DNA from: Sabethes cyaneus | Lineage: Eukaryota > Arthropoda > Insecta > Diptera > Culicidae | Assembly: GCF_943734655.1 (NCBI RefSeq) | Contig: NC_071354.1 | Coordinates: forward strand, 6,235,001 to 6,299,000 | Direction of reading: 5' to 3' | DNA: 64,000 nt | In this document: piece after piece, positions 1 through 9,479 of the stretch | Numbering within the stretch: position 1 is the stretch's first letter | Layout: the number at the start of each line of letters is the position of its first letter | Program-made: the position numbers and the translations under genes | Notes under the pieces: generated by a model | The model's input: the letters and a program-made list of their open reading frames with translations, nothing else | Database searches by the model: none | Told to the model about the DNA's origin: nothing

Positions 1-960
1 TAAGTAATAACTTTTTGAGTAAACTTTTTTCCATCTTTTTGGTTTCAAAATATTAAAGATAAACTAATTTCAAGTAATTTTTCTGAAGGTATGAAACTTC
101 TACCTTTTACCCATTTTCAGCAATAGACCTTTGTTTATAAATGACCCCTCAAATCACATTTCTTCTTGTAACATGTTTATTTCAACAGAGAGCTCAATAT
201 GATGTTCTAGAAAATATTTTGCACCTAAAAGAGGAATATTTTTGCTGAAGACTGTTCTGCTTTATATGCATTAATTAATAAGATATAAGTGATTTTAGGT
301 TAAAAACCGTCTGATGAAAAAAACCGTCTGATTAATAAATAAATACTGAATAAATTTGTAGAACATTTGAAAACAATAAAATAATCGTGCGCAAAGTTAT
401 TAAGTGTAATTGATTTTTAAGTGCTCTTTTTTAACACATCATTATATTTCGCAACCGGTAAGAGATAGATAGTTACTTTATTCAGCAAAGTTGCTTATTT
501 TAGTATGTCCTGCAACTTTAATTATTTAAGAAAACAAAAGTTTGTATCACCCTAATAGGTGAATTCATAGTCACCCTAATAGTGCAGGAATTTATTACTT
601 TACTTCTGCGAAGACAACAACCTTGAAAAAAAAAACACATTTTTCATCAGACGGTTTTTAACCTAAAAACAGTTATATCTTATTAATTAATGCAGAAAAA
701 GCAAAACAGTCTTCAGCAAAAATATTCCTCTTTTATGTGCAAAATGTTGTCTAGAACATCACATTGAGCTGTCTGTTGAAATAAACATGTTACAAGAAGA
801 AATGTGATTTGTGGGGTCGTTTATAAACAAAGGTCTGTTGCTGAAAATGGGTAAAAGGTAGAAGTTTGATTTCTTCAGGAAAAATACTTGAAATTAGTTT
901 ATCTTTAATATTTTGAGACCAAAAAGGTTAAAAAGAGTGTACTCAAAAAGTTATTACTTA
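1..960. repeat. Long inverted-repeat (foldback-like) element, arms about 320 bp
   Basis: Bases 1-320 are mirrored as reverse complement at 641-960: the outer end TAAGTAATAACTTTTTGAGT at base 1 reappears inverted just before 960, and the inner end (CCGTCTGATGAAAA) reappears inverted at 641. The arms differ by scattered substitutions and small indels. A 320-bp AT-rich spacer lies between them with no open frame of note. The outer left end coincides with the window edge, so arm length is a minimum and no target duplication can be scored. The layout fits a foldback or non-autonomous DNA transposon; the superfamily is not resolved. Confidence 0.8.
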
Positions 961-1130
961 AATTATTGTTAAAGTAACACCTACATATTGGACGACCCCT
1001 TCAAAATATGCATCATTTTTTCATTCAAAAAGTTGCCGAAGACCACATTGAGCTGAGACATTCCGTTTAACCGCAAATATATGTGTTCCGAAATTTTAAG
1101 TTCTGGCCCATACAAAAAACAAAAAAGGGT
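961..1130 (-). repeat. Dispersed repeat shared, inverted, with 17826-17985
   Basis: The stretch holding the words TTGGACGACCCCTTCAAAATA and TTGCCGAAGACCACATTGAG is repeated as reverse complement near 17826-17985 with roughly 85% identity by eye. It has no coding potential. It abuts the foldback element and may be part of a larger composite repeat. From 1131 to 1363 nothing further is recognised. Confidence 0.6.
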
Positions 1131-1363
1131 CTCGCCGCTTAATCTGCGCAGGGCCTCGCGCGCTGTAACGCCGACGCTGGCTAGAAATTGAGATTGACTA
1201 ACTGAATAAATTTATTTTGTTAAACAATCAGTTTTCGAAAATTGCAAAACTTCAATGGCGTGTTGGTTTTATCCACATATCATATCAATATGCACGATAA
1301 AATTTAATGCGCATATGCTTCAAACTAATGGAGATTGCTCAAAAACTATTAAATGTTCTATAA

Positions 1364-1758
1364 GGTCGTTACAAATATTTTATAAAGTTTTTGTCCTTCT
1401 GGTGTTGGGCAACTGAAGGGAGGGGGCGAAAAAAAACAAACAGTTTTACTTAAAGTTTCAATGTGAAAACCAAATCCATTCTTGCGTTTTATATGTACGT
1501 ATTTATTTTGCATGCAAAACTCTACGAAAAGAAACACAAAATCGAAAGAATTTTTTTGCCGATTTTCGGAAATTCCATCGTTTGAATTTCCATTTCTGAT
1601 TTGTGTCAGAAGCATTCCGTACACTTATTTTTAGAGTTCTTTAGGCTGTAGAGCCCACAGACAATGGATTTTATATGTTTTTGACACACCCCCCCCGATT
1701 TTCAAACCAATTTCAAAGTTGGGGATGACAAAAACTTTAAAAATAATCTGCAATGGCC
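1364..1758 (+). mobile_element. PIF/Harbinger-type MITE, copy A
   Basis: The ends are inverted copies of GGCCATTRCAAATWATTT followed by TAAAGTTTTTGTC, with a C/G homopolymer near each end. A direct TAA lies on both sides (1361-1363 and 1759-1761). TIRs starting with GG and a 3-bp TWA target duplication are the hallmark of PIF/Harbinger elements and their Tourist-like MITEs. There is no transposase frame. Other copies lie at 3636-3804 (partial), 17996-18462 and 58561-58979. Confidence 0.75.
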
Positions 1759-1784
1759 TAACCAAAATGGCACAGGAATATAGG

Positions 1785-1960
1785 AACAAATAAATTGGAA
1801 AAACGGGATAGAAAAAAAGAAAAGTGACAGAAGAAATAAACAAAATGAGGAAAAACTACAGCACTAGCGAGAAATGAAGTGCGAGAAACGAAACAAAGAG
1901 TGGAAAAATGGGATTGGAAAAGGGAATAGAAAAAAGGTAATACATGTGAGAGAGTAAGAC
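1785..1960 (-). repeat. Short purine-rich tract of the pyrimidine-array family
   Basis: The plus strand is almost only A and G with embedded AACGGGATAGAAAAAA words. Read on the minus strand it matches the pyrimidine arrays elsewhere, for example the TTTCTATCCCGTTTT word near 3190. It has no gene. Confidence 0.6.
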
Positions 1961-2280
1961 GAAATATGTCAATTCTAATTTCAAGATCAGCTTCGTGCAT
2001 TATCTTGTGTCCACGTCCTAATTATAGTTTAATTTAATGTCCTATATGTCTAGTTCAATTTCAAGTCCGACTGCTTATCCGGTTTGGAGTTCAAGTTCAG
2101 CCAAATTTAAACTTCGATTTCAAGTCTAGTTCAATTTCAACTTTGATTTTAATTGCAATTGCACCCGAAAGTCCGGAGTTTTCAACGGTCGGATTGAAAT
2201 ACAATAAGTTTGCCCTCCTTCGATTGTACTCGACTCTCCAGCTCAAAATATCCTTCTGAAAGCGGGGTTGTGTGGTCAAT
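1961..2280 (-). repeat. Degenerate A/T-rich short-period repeat, same module as 57115-57560
   Basis: On the minus strand this begins with AACTCCGGACTTTCGGGTGC and runs into loosely repeated GAAATTGAACTAGACTT words. The same head and the same kind of repeat occur on the plus strand at 57115-57560, again leading into a pyrimidine tract. No gene is seen; open frames here are chance. Confidence 0.6.
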
Positions 2281-2379
2281 GTAGATTTGGAGGAACTTGG
2301 TGAAAGTACCCTATTAACACACAGTGGTTACAAACCAGTTACTGCAACCGATATATGACTAATTTTAGTCGTAAATAAG

Positions 2380-3050
2380 TTAGTGCAACCAGAAGTGCGC
2401 AAAGTATGCTGCTTGGGCAGCAGATGGCCTATCGTCGGAACCATAATAGGTAAAAGGAGCAAAGGAGGAGCAGAATTCGTTGATCTGCTCCAATATGATG
2501 CGGAGCGCCGTGATATGGTCTACACATGATCGGCCAGCGCCAGCACGGAATCCAGCTTGCTGCCGCTGGAGAGTAGCGCCAATCTTCTTCTGGATCCGAT
2601 TGAGGATTACCTTACAGAGTACTTTGAGAGTAATAGGCGCCATACGCTGCTGGTTTTGTTGGTCTCTGACATTTGAAATTCGGAAGAGTTGTTCAAAATG
2701 TTCAGTCCATCGCTTAAGTTGTTCTGTACGGTCAGTCAGTAGCTGACCAGCTTTGTCCTTTAGCGGCATCTTTGCATTCATCCTGGCACCACTTAAGCGG
2801 CGAGAAATATCGTATAACAAGCGGATATCACCATTGGCGGCGGCAGTTTCCACTTGTTCGGCTAGGGAGTTTTTGTTTTCCTGCATGGACTCATCACTGC
2901 GACCAGTATCGTTGATCTATTGTGATATCGCCCGGGTGTTTGCTTTATAACCCGCACTGCATTTACTGTTACTATAATCGCTATTGATTTAGCGATATGC
3001 TTATTGAATTTTATGCGTGCTTGTGCGTAATTGGGTACCCTTTCTTCAAT
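2380..3050 (-). pseudogene. Truncated non-LTR retrotransposon (RTE-like), linker plus reverse transcriptase start
   Basis: The minus strand carries a 168-residue open frame from 2886 down to 2380. Its first part (DIRLLYDISRRLSG, then LKRWTEHFEQLF) is the endonuclease-to-RT linker of insect RTE-like LINEs. Its second part (KVILNRIQKKI, then QQAGFRAGAGRSCVDHITALR) is the start of the RT domain. The segment joining them is missing, and the catalytic YADD/FADD region is absent, so this is a dead fragment. Upstream sequence (2887-3050) is degenerate but is repeated on the plus strand at 5233-5393, showing that two truncated copies of one family are present. The clade assignment is by resemblance only. 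Confidence 0.75.
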
Positions 3051-3059
3051 GCTTTGTGC

Positions 3060-3600
3060 TTTGTCATGTTCTGTGTTTTTCGTTCAATCACATTTGTCTT
3101 TCGTTTTCATTTTTGCCACTCCATTTTCCCTTTTTCCTTTTCTTGTTTCTCGATTTTTCTCCTTTCGTATTTTCTTGTTATATTTTAACATTTTTCTATC
3201 CCGTTTTACCGTTTTTGTTGTGTTTTTTCTCTTTTTCTGATCAGTTTACTCCTCGTTTTTGTATCATTTTTCTCTCTATTCTTTCATTTTTTTTTCCTTC
3301 AGTTTTTTCTGTCGAGTCGAGTCAAATCCTCTTTTTTGTTTCGTATTCCCTCTATACTCTCGTTTTCTTATTTCCTATTTTTTTTCTGGATGTCACAAAA
3401 AACACATATCCTCTTTGTCTGACCTCTTTCTTTTCGTTTCCTGTCCCGTTTTTTGCCCTTTTCATGAGTCCTGTTTTTCGTCTGTTCCGTTTTTCATCTT
3501 TTTTCCAGTTTTTCTCGTTCTAAGGCCCGTTTGTCACCATGTTCTGTCTCGTCTTTTTTTTCTAATTTTCTGTTCCGTTCCTTTTTTCAGTCCCAAGGAG
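3060..3600 (+). repeat. Pyrimidine-rich array
   Basis: About 540 bases of nearly pure C and T on the plus strand, made of loosely repeated TTTTTCTGTCCCGTTTT-like words. Long hydrophobic open frames rich in F, S and L arise because the strand lacks purines and therefore stop codons; they are not genes. Related tracts lie at 20285-20893, 31805-32995, 57565-60765 and 62677-64000. Confidence 0.8.
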
Positions 3601-3635
3601 AATAATATATATACGTTGCAAGTATATATATACGT

Positions 3636-3804
3636 AAATGCAAGAATAGATTTGGTTTTTGCGTTTAAACTTCAAGTAAAAATGCCTAAAATCCATTTTT
3701 TTCGCTCGATCTAAAAAGTTTTTGTTTTTATTCGCCCCCCCCCCCCCCCCTTCAGTGGCCGAACACCGGACGGACAAAAACTTTATAAATTATTTGTAAT
3801 GGCC
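3636..3804 (-). mobile_element. PIF/Harbinger-type MITE, copy B (one end only)
   Basis: This matches the right two-fifths of the copy at 17996-18462 (AGAATAGATTTGG, TGCCTAAAATCCA, a poly-C run, then the TIR ending AATTATTTGTAATGGCC) with TAA following at 3805. The other end is lost and replaced by the pyrimidine array. From 3808 to 4049 nothing is recognised. Confidence 0.65.
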
Positions 3805-4053
3805 TAAGTTGACAAAATTTGAAGAAATCCTTTTTTCATGAAATTGCTGAGTGAGGATAACCAAGTTGTTATTAATCTGAGTAAGTGCAAATAAAAGTAA
3901 GTTGTAAGAGGAAATCTTTTTCTTTAACATATACATTGCCTAGTAAAGGTCTAGTTTATAGGTTTTTGAGCTATGCATAGTTTCTTGTAATGCCATTCTA
4001 TTTGAATCACATCAATAGAGTTTTCTTGAATAATTTTCATCAATTTTTATTAA

Positions 4054-4795
4054 CCTTCGGTTACTCACGCGGTTGTATTTTGTACAACACGTGTAGGTTT
4101 CAACCCCATATTGTTATAAAGTTACAAAACGTTGTTTAACTAACGTATATTCTTCAACAAACTTATTGTGCGCAAAATGTAATAATTATTCAATGCATTA
4201 ATAATTTAAATTGTTGGGAAAATGTATGCAGCAAAACTATCAGCAAATGTAAAATGTTTAAAATGTATCCATCTGCTGGTAGTCGAGTAATTCGGAGTCA
4301 AAATTAGGGTATTCTTTATAATCAAAGTTCTACAGTTCCTAAACAAGCAAACATACAGGTATACTATTTTCAGCAAAGTTGTGTATTTTTACTATTTGTA
4401 CAATTTTGTAGTACATGAAAAAGTTATACAACAATTACAAAAAGAGCAAAAATAGAAAAACTGATTTTACAAATTCATATACAATAAATAAGATTTTTCT
4501 ATCTTCGTTGCAGAGATAGAAGGTTACTGTCTTTGGCAAAATATCCTGTAATAATATGTTCTATAACTTTGCAGAACACATCAATGTGTTATACTAACAC
4601 TGAAGAAAAATATTTTATTTATTTCACTTTTAGGGGGATTAATCAAAATTTTAGTTCCACCAAACGATAGAGCTTTCAATTTCAAGAAACTCTTCCAGAG
4701 GTTCGACAAACCTAAAACCAAGTTTTCCCAGTCAAAACTCTAGTGCACACGTTTTCTTTGGTTTGGGGCTATTGTGCGCGCGAGTAACTGCGTTA
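4054..4795. mobile_element. piggyBac-type MITE, diverged copy
   Basis: Flanked by TTAA at 4050-4053 and 4796-4799. The left end reads CCTTCGGTTACTCACGCGG then GTTGTATTTTGTACAACAC, closely matching the better preserved copy at 39440-40401; the right end (GCGCGAGTAACTGCG) is a decayed inverse. It has no transposase frame. TTAA target sites and ends starting with CC are typical of piggyBac-superfamily elements. Confidence 0.6.
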
Positions 4796-4914
4796 TTAAT
4801 TAAAATAATTGAAACTAGGTTAATTCTCTTGGTTAAAATCTGAATTAATTTTTGTTAATTTTGGTGTGGTGTATACGGTTGCTCGTAACTTTCAAATTGC
4901 AAATTGCAAATTGC

Positions 4915-5232
4915 AATTGGGGGGCTCCGTAGCCGCAAGGTTACCGAGTCTGCTTTGATAAGCGAGTGGTCGTGGGTTCGAATCTTAGTAGAATCAAGCC
5001 ATTCGATGTCAAGTGACTTTAGCATGGGTTTATTCTCAGGCCCCTCCATTTACCCTTCCTTCGTGCTGAATTCTATATTTACCCTCTGAAGCCTCTTGAC
5101 AGTGCAAATGTCCCTCCTATAGTTAAGTGTACTGGTCAGAGGTACGAATGAGTCCTCGCCAGGGACGGCTATAATATGGGATAGTGCTGGCAGCGAGGAA
5201 TAAGTGGGTAAAGTAGATTAAGCTTTGAAGGA
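4915..5232 (+). mobile_element. tRNA-derived SINE, copy 1
   Basis: The 5' part resembles a tRNA gene: an A-box-like segment around TAGCCGCAAGGTTACCGAG and a B box GGGTTCGAATC about 50 bases later. A non-tRNA body of about 240 bases follows (words CTTTAGCATGGGTTTATTC and GAGGTACGAATGAG). A second copy lies at 47676-47990, which shows that it is a mobile family and not a single tRNA gene. The internal Pol III promoter would drive transcription. No clear 3' tail is seen because LINE sequence follows directly. Confidence 0.75.
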
Positions 5233-5393
5233 AGGGTAAATCCCAATACACGCAAGCACGCATAAAATTTAATAAGCATATCGCTCACTCAATAGCGATT
5301 ATAGCAAAAAGAAATGCAGTGCAGGTCATACAGCAAACACCCGGGCGATATTACAATAGATCAACTATATTGGTCGCAGTAATGAGTCCACAC
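5233..5393 (+). mobile_element. RTE-like LINE fragment, second copy
   Basis: The reverse complement of 2887-3050 with about 85% identity by eye (shared words GCACGCATAAAATTT and CACCCGGGCGATAT). It comes from the region just upstream of the LINE linker frame and is truncated at both ends. Confidence 0.65.
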
Positions 5394-5396
5394 ATG

Positions 5397-5985
5397 GAAA
5401 AAAAAAAAACTTTCAAATTAAACAGCCAATCAAAAAATCATTCAATAGTGATCTAGTAGGATATATTATCTTTCAATTGAGACTAATAGCGCATAAATCG
5501 GTTTGGTCATCTCTAAGAAACAGATGATAATTATTACCTTGTCAAAACAAGTTTCTTAAGCATAACTTTTAAACTGCTTGTTTGTTTTCAATTAAAAATT
5601 CCTGAACAATTAAGTTTTAATAAGGGCTTTCATTTGATACTAAGATCGGTGAAATCGGTCATGTAGTTCCGGAGAAACCCGTATCACTTATTTTTCACAT
5701 TTTTGCTTATAACTTTTAAACGAAACATCGTATCACAAAACAACTCAATAGTGATCTACTAGACAATAATACCTTTCAAACAAAAGTAATAGCGAACGAT
5801 TCGGTTCAGCCATCTCTGAGAAACAGGCGATAGAAAAAATCATTACATACATTCATACACACACACACATTGCTCAAATCGTCGAACCCTATCGATTGGT
5901 ATATGTGACTCGGCCCTCCGGGATCAATTTCGTGTTTTTCGACCAATTTTTAAACCTTTGTTATAGTATAACAAAGGTAAAAAGG
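5397..5985. repeat. Dispersed AT-rich repeat ending in a perfect palindrome
   Basis: The right part (CGATTGGTATATGTGACTCGG, then GGCCCTCCGGG) resembles a high-copy repeat I associate with culicine mosquito genomes; that link is from memory. It contains an internal direct duplication: two segments begin with the same phrase about 40-50 bp long, near 5440 and 5740 (AATAGTGATCTA and CTTTCAA words). It ends at 5957-5980 with CCTTTGTTATAGTATAACAAAGG, an almost perfect inverted repeat. Confidence 0.55.
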
Positions 5986-6059
5986 AATAGAAAAGAGGTA
6001 AAACGTGTGGGAAAGTTAGTTAAATTTTAAACTGGTTAGAGTACTTAACAACACTAAGA

Positions 6060-8455
6060 ATAGTACGAAGAACTTGATAATTGAGACTGATGCCAACTCA
6101 AGACCGGTGGCTCAAAACGACGAGTACGACTTTATCAGAACAATTCGACGCAGTTACTAACCCAACAGAAGACCGGAAACCTCCCGCCGCTCCAACGACT
6201 TCCACACTCCCAATTACTGACGACAACGTGGGATTATCTACGCCGTCAGGACGCATCGCCTACGGTACTAAGGGAGTCCCTGAGCCACCCGACCAGGTCG
6301 TGCTTGCTGATAGTTCATTTCTACATATTCGACAATCTTCTGACAGCTCCGGCCAACAAAGTCGTCCTTGCCCTTCGGTCGTGGTGGGTGACGGGATCTC
6401 CGGACAATCAACCTCGGGCAAGTATGATGCTGTTTTGAACTTGACTTCTCCTGATCCGTCGATTACTTCCAGTTTGTCCTCGTCGATTATCACCTGAAGG
6501 TCACGCGGGACGCATTGAAGTTGGTATTATGGAAGCCCTCGATCCCTCAGCCACAGTCGTGCAATTCCTGCCAGCGGCCAGCAGTCGTCCCTGCCTGTCC
6601 CTGTGTGCTGGTGTGGTGACAGGGTCTTCCAACCCAGTTATGCAGGCAAGTGCAATTGTAATCCGGACATTCCTTCCGCTTCCCGCTTCCAGTTTTGTTT
6701 CGGAGTTTTCTGCATACGCCAATGACGTGGATGATATTTGTGCATTCTATCAGAATGTGCGAGGTTTAATCATGCTAACTGAAACCGGTTTGGACGGCTG
6801 CATTGATTCTTTTCAGCTGTTTAGATCGGCCTTCAACGTGTATCGTTTTGATCGTAGCTCGAAGAATAATGACAAAAATAGTTTTGGTGACGTATTGATT
6901 GCTGTTGCTCAACAGTTCCCTAGTTCGCTGGTCACGGAAATTGTCTCGAACAAGTTTGTGTTTCTACTGTCATCAAAGGAATGAAGTTTTTGCTTGCTGC
7001 AGTTTACATCCCACCTGACAGAAGTAAAGTTGTCAAGTTTATCGATGAGCATATTCTCTCAATTCGTGAATTACGTGACAGAAGAAAGAATTCTCATTTG
7101 TGGTGATTATAACCAACCGCAAATTTCTTGGTTCAATGGAGAAGATGGAGTATAGTACAACAATTCTCTCCCGCTTTCTGCTGCTAGTGGTCGATGGATT
7201 TGAATTCCTGAACTTGAAACAAGTTAATTCACTGCGTAATAATCTCGGACGAACACTGGACCACGTTTACTGCCTTCCTGAACAAGAGATCGCTGTGCGT
7301 CGAGCCATTTCTTCGCTACTTCGTGTTGATCATCCCAATCCTCCATTGGATTTATTCTTGCCTATACTGGCATGCCCCGTTAAAGATCCAGCTGTTAGTT
7401 TCGAAATTGTGCCTCTGAACTATCGTCGTATTAACTGCGGACGCAATTCAGATTGTGAACTAGTCCAAAAAGCTTTTGGACATTCGTAAACTCTAAGAGG
7501 AAAGGATCTTCTATTCCCTCTAGTGTGTTCTTGGGCGGAATGGAATCATCAACTGGTACTGAATCTTGCAAATTGTTTGCTAATCATTTTTCTTCTGTGT
7601 TCGCCAGTGAATGTACCGCGCAGTCTGATGCTGAAATGTGGTATAATTCTGAACAGCACCAAAAACTATGTATCAGTCGATCAGCATGGTTTCATGCCAG
7701 CTCGCTCATGGATTTCATTAGTACCTGCATCTCACTGATAGAAGCTGGAACTCAAATTGACGCAAATCGACATAGTAGATCATCGAATACTCTTGCACAA
7801 GCTCTCTAAACTCGGTGTATCTGATAGATTGACTTCATGGTTGAGCTCATATCTAACAGATCCACAGTTTCACGTGCATTCAGTATTACTTCTGCTGTCC
7901 CGCAGTGCAGTAACCTGGGGCCTTTGCAATTGCCTTGTACTTTAACGACATTGCCATTCTGCTTGGTTCCGGATGCACACTGGTATATGCCGACGATCTA
8001 AAGATCTACCTCGTTGTGAAATCTATCGCTGATTGCTACCGATTGCAAGCCCTGTTGGACACCTTTGCTGATTGGCGTAAAAGAAACAAGCTCACAATAG
8101 GCATTGCCAAATGTGTGGTTATAACATTCAACCGATGCAATACGCTCATCTCATTTGATTACCGGTTAAACGGAGCTATTCTCGGACGCGTCGATCAGAT
8201 CAGCGATCTAGGAGTTCTGTAGGATAACAAGCTCATGTTCAATCAACATTATACTGCTGTCATCTCTAGAGCTTCGCAGCAACTTGGGTTCATTTCAAAA
8301 ATTTCCCGAGACTTCACAGATCCCCATTGCTTGAAGGTATCGTACTGCGTACTACTTTGTGATTGGGGATTGGAGTTGATCGCTAAAGCTCCACTTCTTG
8401 AGTTCAGAAGGAACCCGAAATCATTATTTTCACCTCGAGATCTTTCTTGAATTCA
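6060..8455 (+). pseudogene. Decayed Jockey-clade LINE (linker, endonuclease and reverse transcriptase)
   Basis: Collinear pieces in changing frames trace one LINE. 6081-6497 is a proline/serine/threonine-rich open frame, probably the end of ORF1 or the start of ORF2. 6529-6984 contains AFYQNVRGL, LTETGLD and a DRSS segment, the opening of an apurinic-like endonuclease; ILICGDYNQPQISW follows near 7090. The RT begins near 7670 (VDQHGFMPARS), continues with DIVDHRILLHKLSKLGVS at 7757 and reaches the catalytic LVYADDLKIYL at 7980, with the thumb region to 8450. At least five frameshifts or stops and a deletion between the endonuclease and RT make it non-functional. AATAAA-like A-rich sequence follows near 8505. 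The clade is judged by motif resemblance. Confidence 0.85.
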
Positions 8456-8869
8456 TGACTTTTGAATTACTCTACCGATTTTACTTAATTATTAAATTCT
8501 AAATTAAATAAAGAGATTTATTTTTGTACGTTTTAGTAGAATGTTATGGTTTTGCACTGAAACCTTTATTATTTTTTCTAAAAGTTTGCATAGCTCGCTT
8601 TGCATTGGCAACAGCGTGAAAGAAAAATAAAAAAAAATTGTGTTATATTCCCTAATTCTCAAAAATATTATCTGTTCGACGAGAAATCTGCTTGATCGCT
8701 TGAAAATAAGTCAGAATTATTCCTTTTTTTGTAGAGCCAAAAATGAATATATTGTCATTGGTAAGGTATGGTTGAGAGGTTGAAGTTGAGATGTACCAAA
8801 AGGTTTAGTTTTATCAGAACGTTTTAGTAGAAAATTCACTTCTTCAAATTTTTTCACTATTGAACGTTC

Positions 8870-9445
8870 GCAGGAATAACAGATTTTGTAAACTCGTGTG
8901 ATATTTCTGAAATTTGCAATGAAACAACTGATAAATGACATGATTCTATTTAAGAAGAAGCACAGGGCTTTCAAATGAAGAAAATCTTGTATGGCCATCT
9001 TGGATTAGATCGCCATATTATCAGGAAATCACCGTTTTTATCGATATTCTTTTTTCTCAGGAAAGCTGAGAAAAAAAGCTATGCGAAGCATTCATTAATT
9101 TTATTGTTCAGTGAAATAACCCGATTAAACAATTAATTTTTGGAAGCTAGATTATACATTACACGAAAATTGTTAACCTTGTTACAGATAGTAGTCATTC
9201 AGTTTCTGCCAATGCACGCCTAATTTGATGAACGTTTTTATAGCATTTTTTCTCAGCTTTCCAATGGTAAGTTTTAATCTAGAATCGGTTAGTGCACTCA
9301 TGGTAAAAACGGCATTATTCTGATAAAATCCAATATGGTGACCGAATCTAAGATGGCCGCCATAAATTTTTTACTTCATTTGAAAGAAAGAATTGTCATT
9401 TGTTAATTGTTTCATTGCAGCTTTAGAAAATATCACTTGACATGC
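8870..9445. repeat. Imperfect long inverted repeat, arms about 200 bp
   Basis: The left arm 8870-9085 and right arm 9238-9445 are imperfect reverse complements: TGCAATGAAACAACTGATAA, TTTCAAATGAAG, ATGGCCATCTTGG and GAAAGCTGAGAAAAAA all recur inverted. The spacer is about 150 bp. No protein frame is present. It is likely a non-autonomous element of unknown superfamily. 8456-8869 is otherwise featureless AT-rich DNA. Confidence 0.65.
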
Positions 9446-9479
9446 CTCTCAATATTTGATAAAAAATCAATTTTTTTTT

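Noticed and set aside
4915..4990. Functional tRNA gene
   Set aside because: The cloverleaf is incomplete, and a second copy with the same long non-tRNA body at 47676 shows it is a SINE.
7935..8222. Functional reverse transcriptase gene because YADD is intact
   Set aside because: The surrounding LINE has several frameshifts and stops, so the catalytic motif is a remnant.
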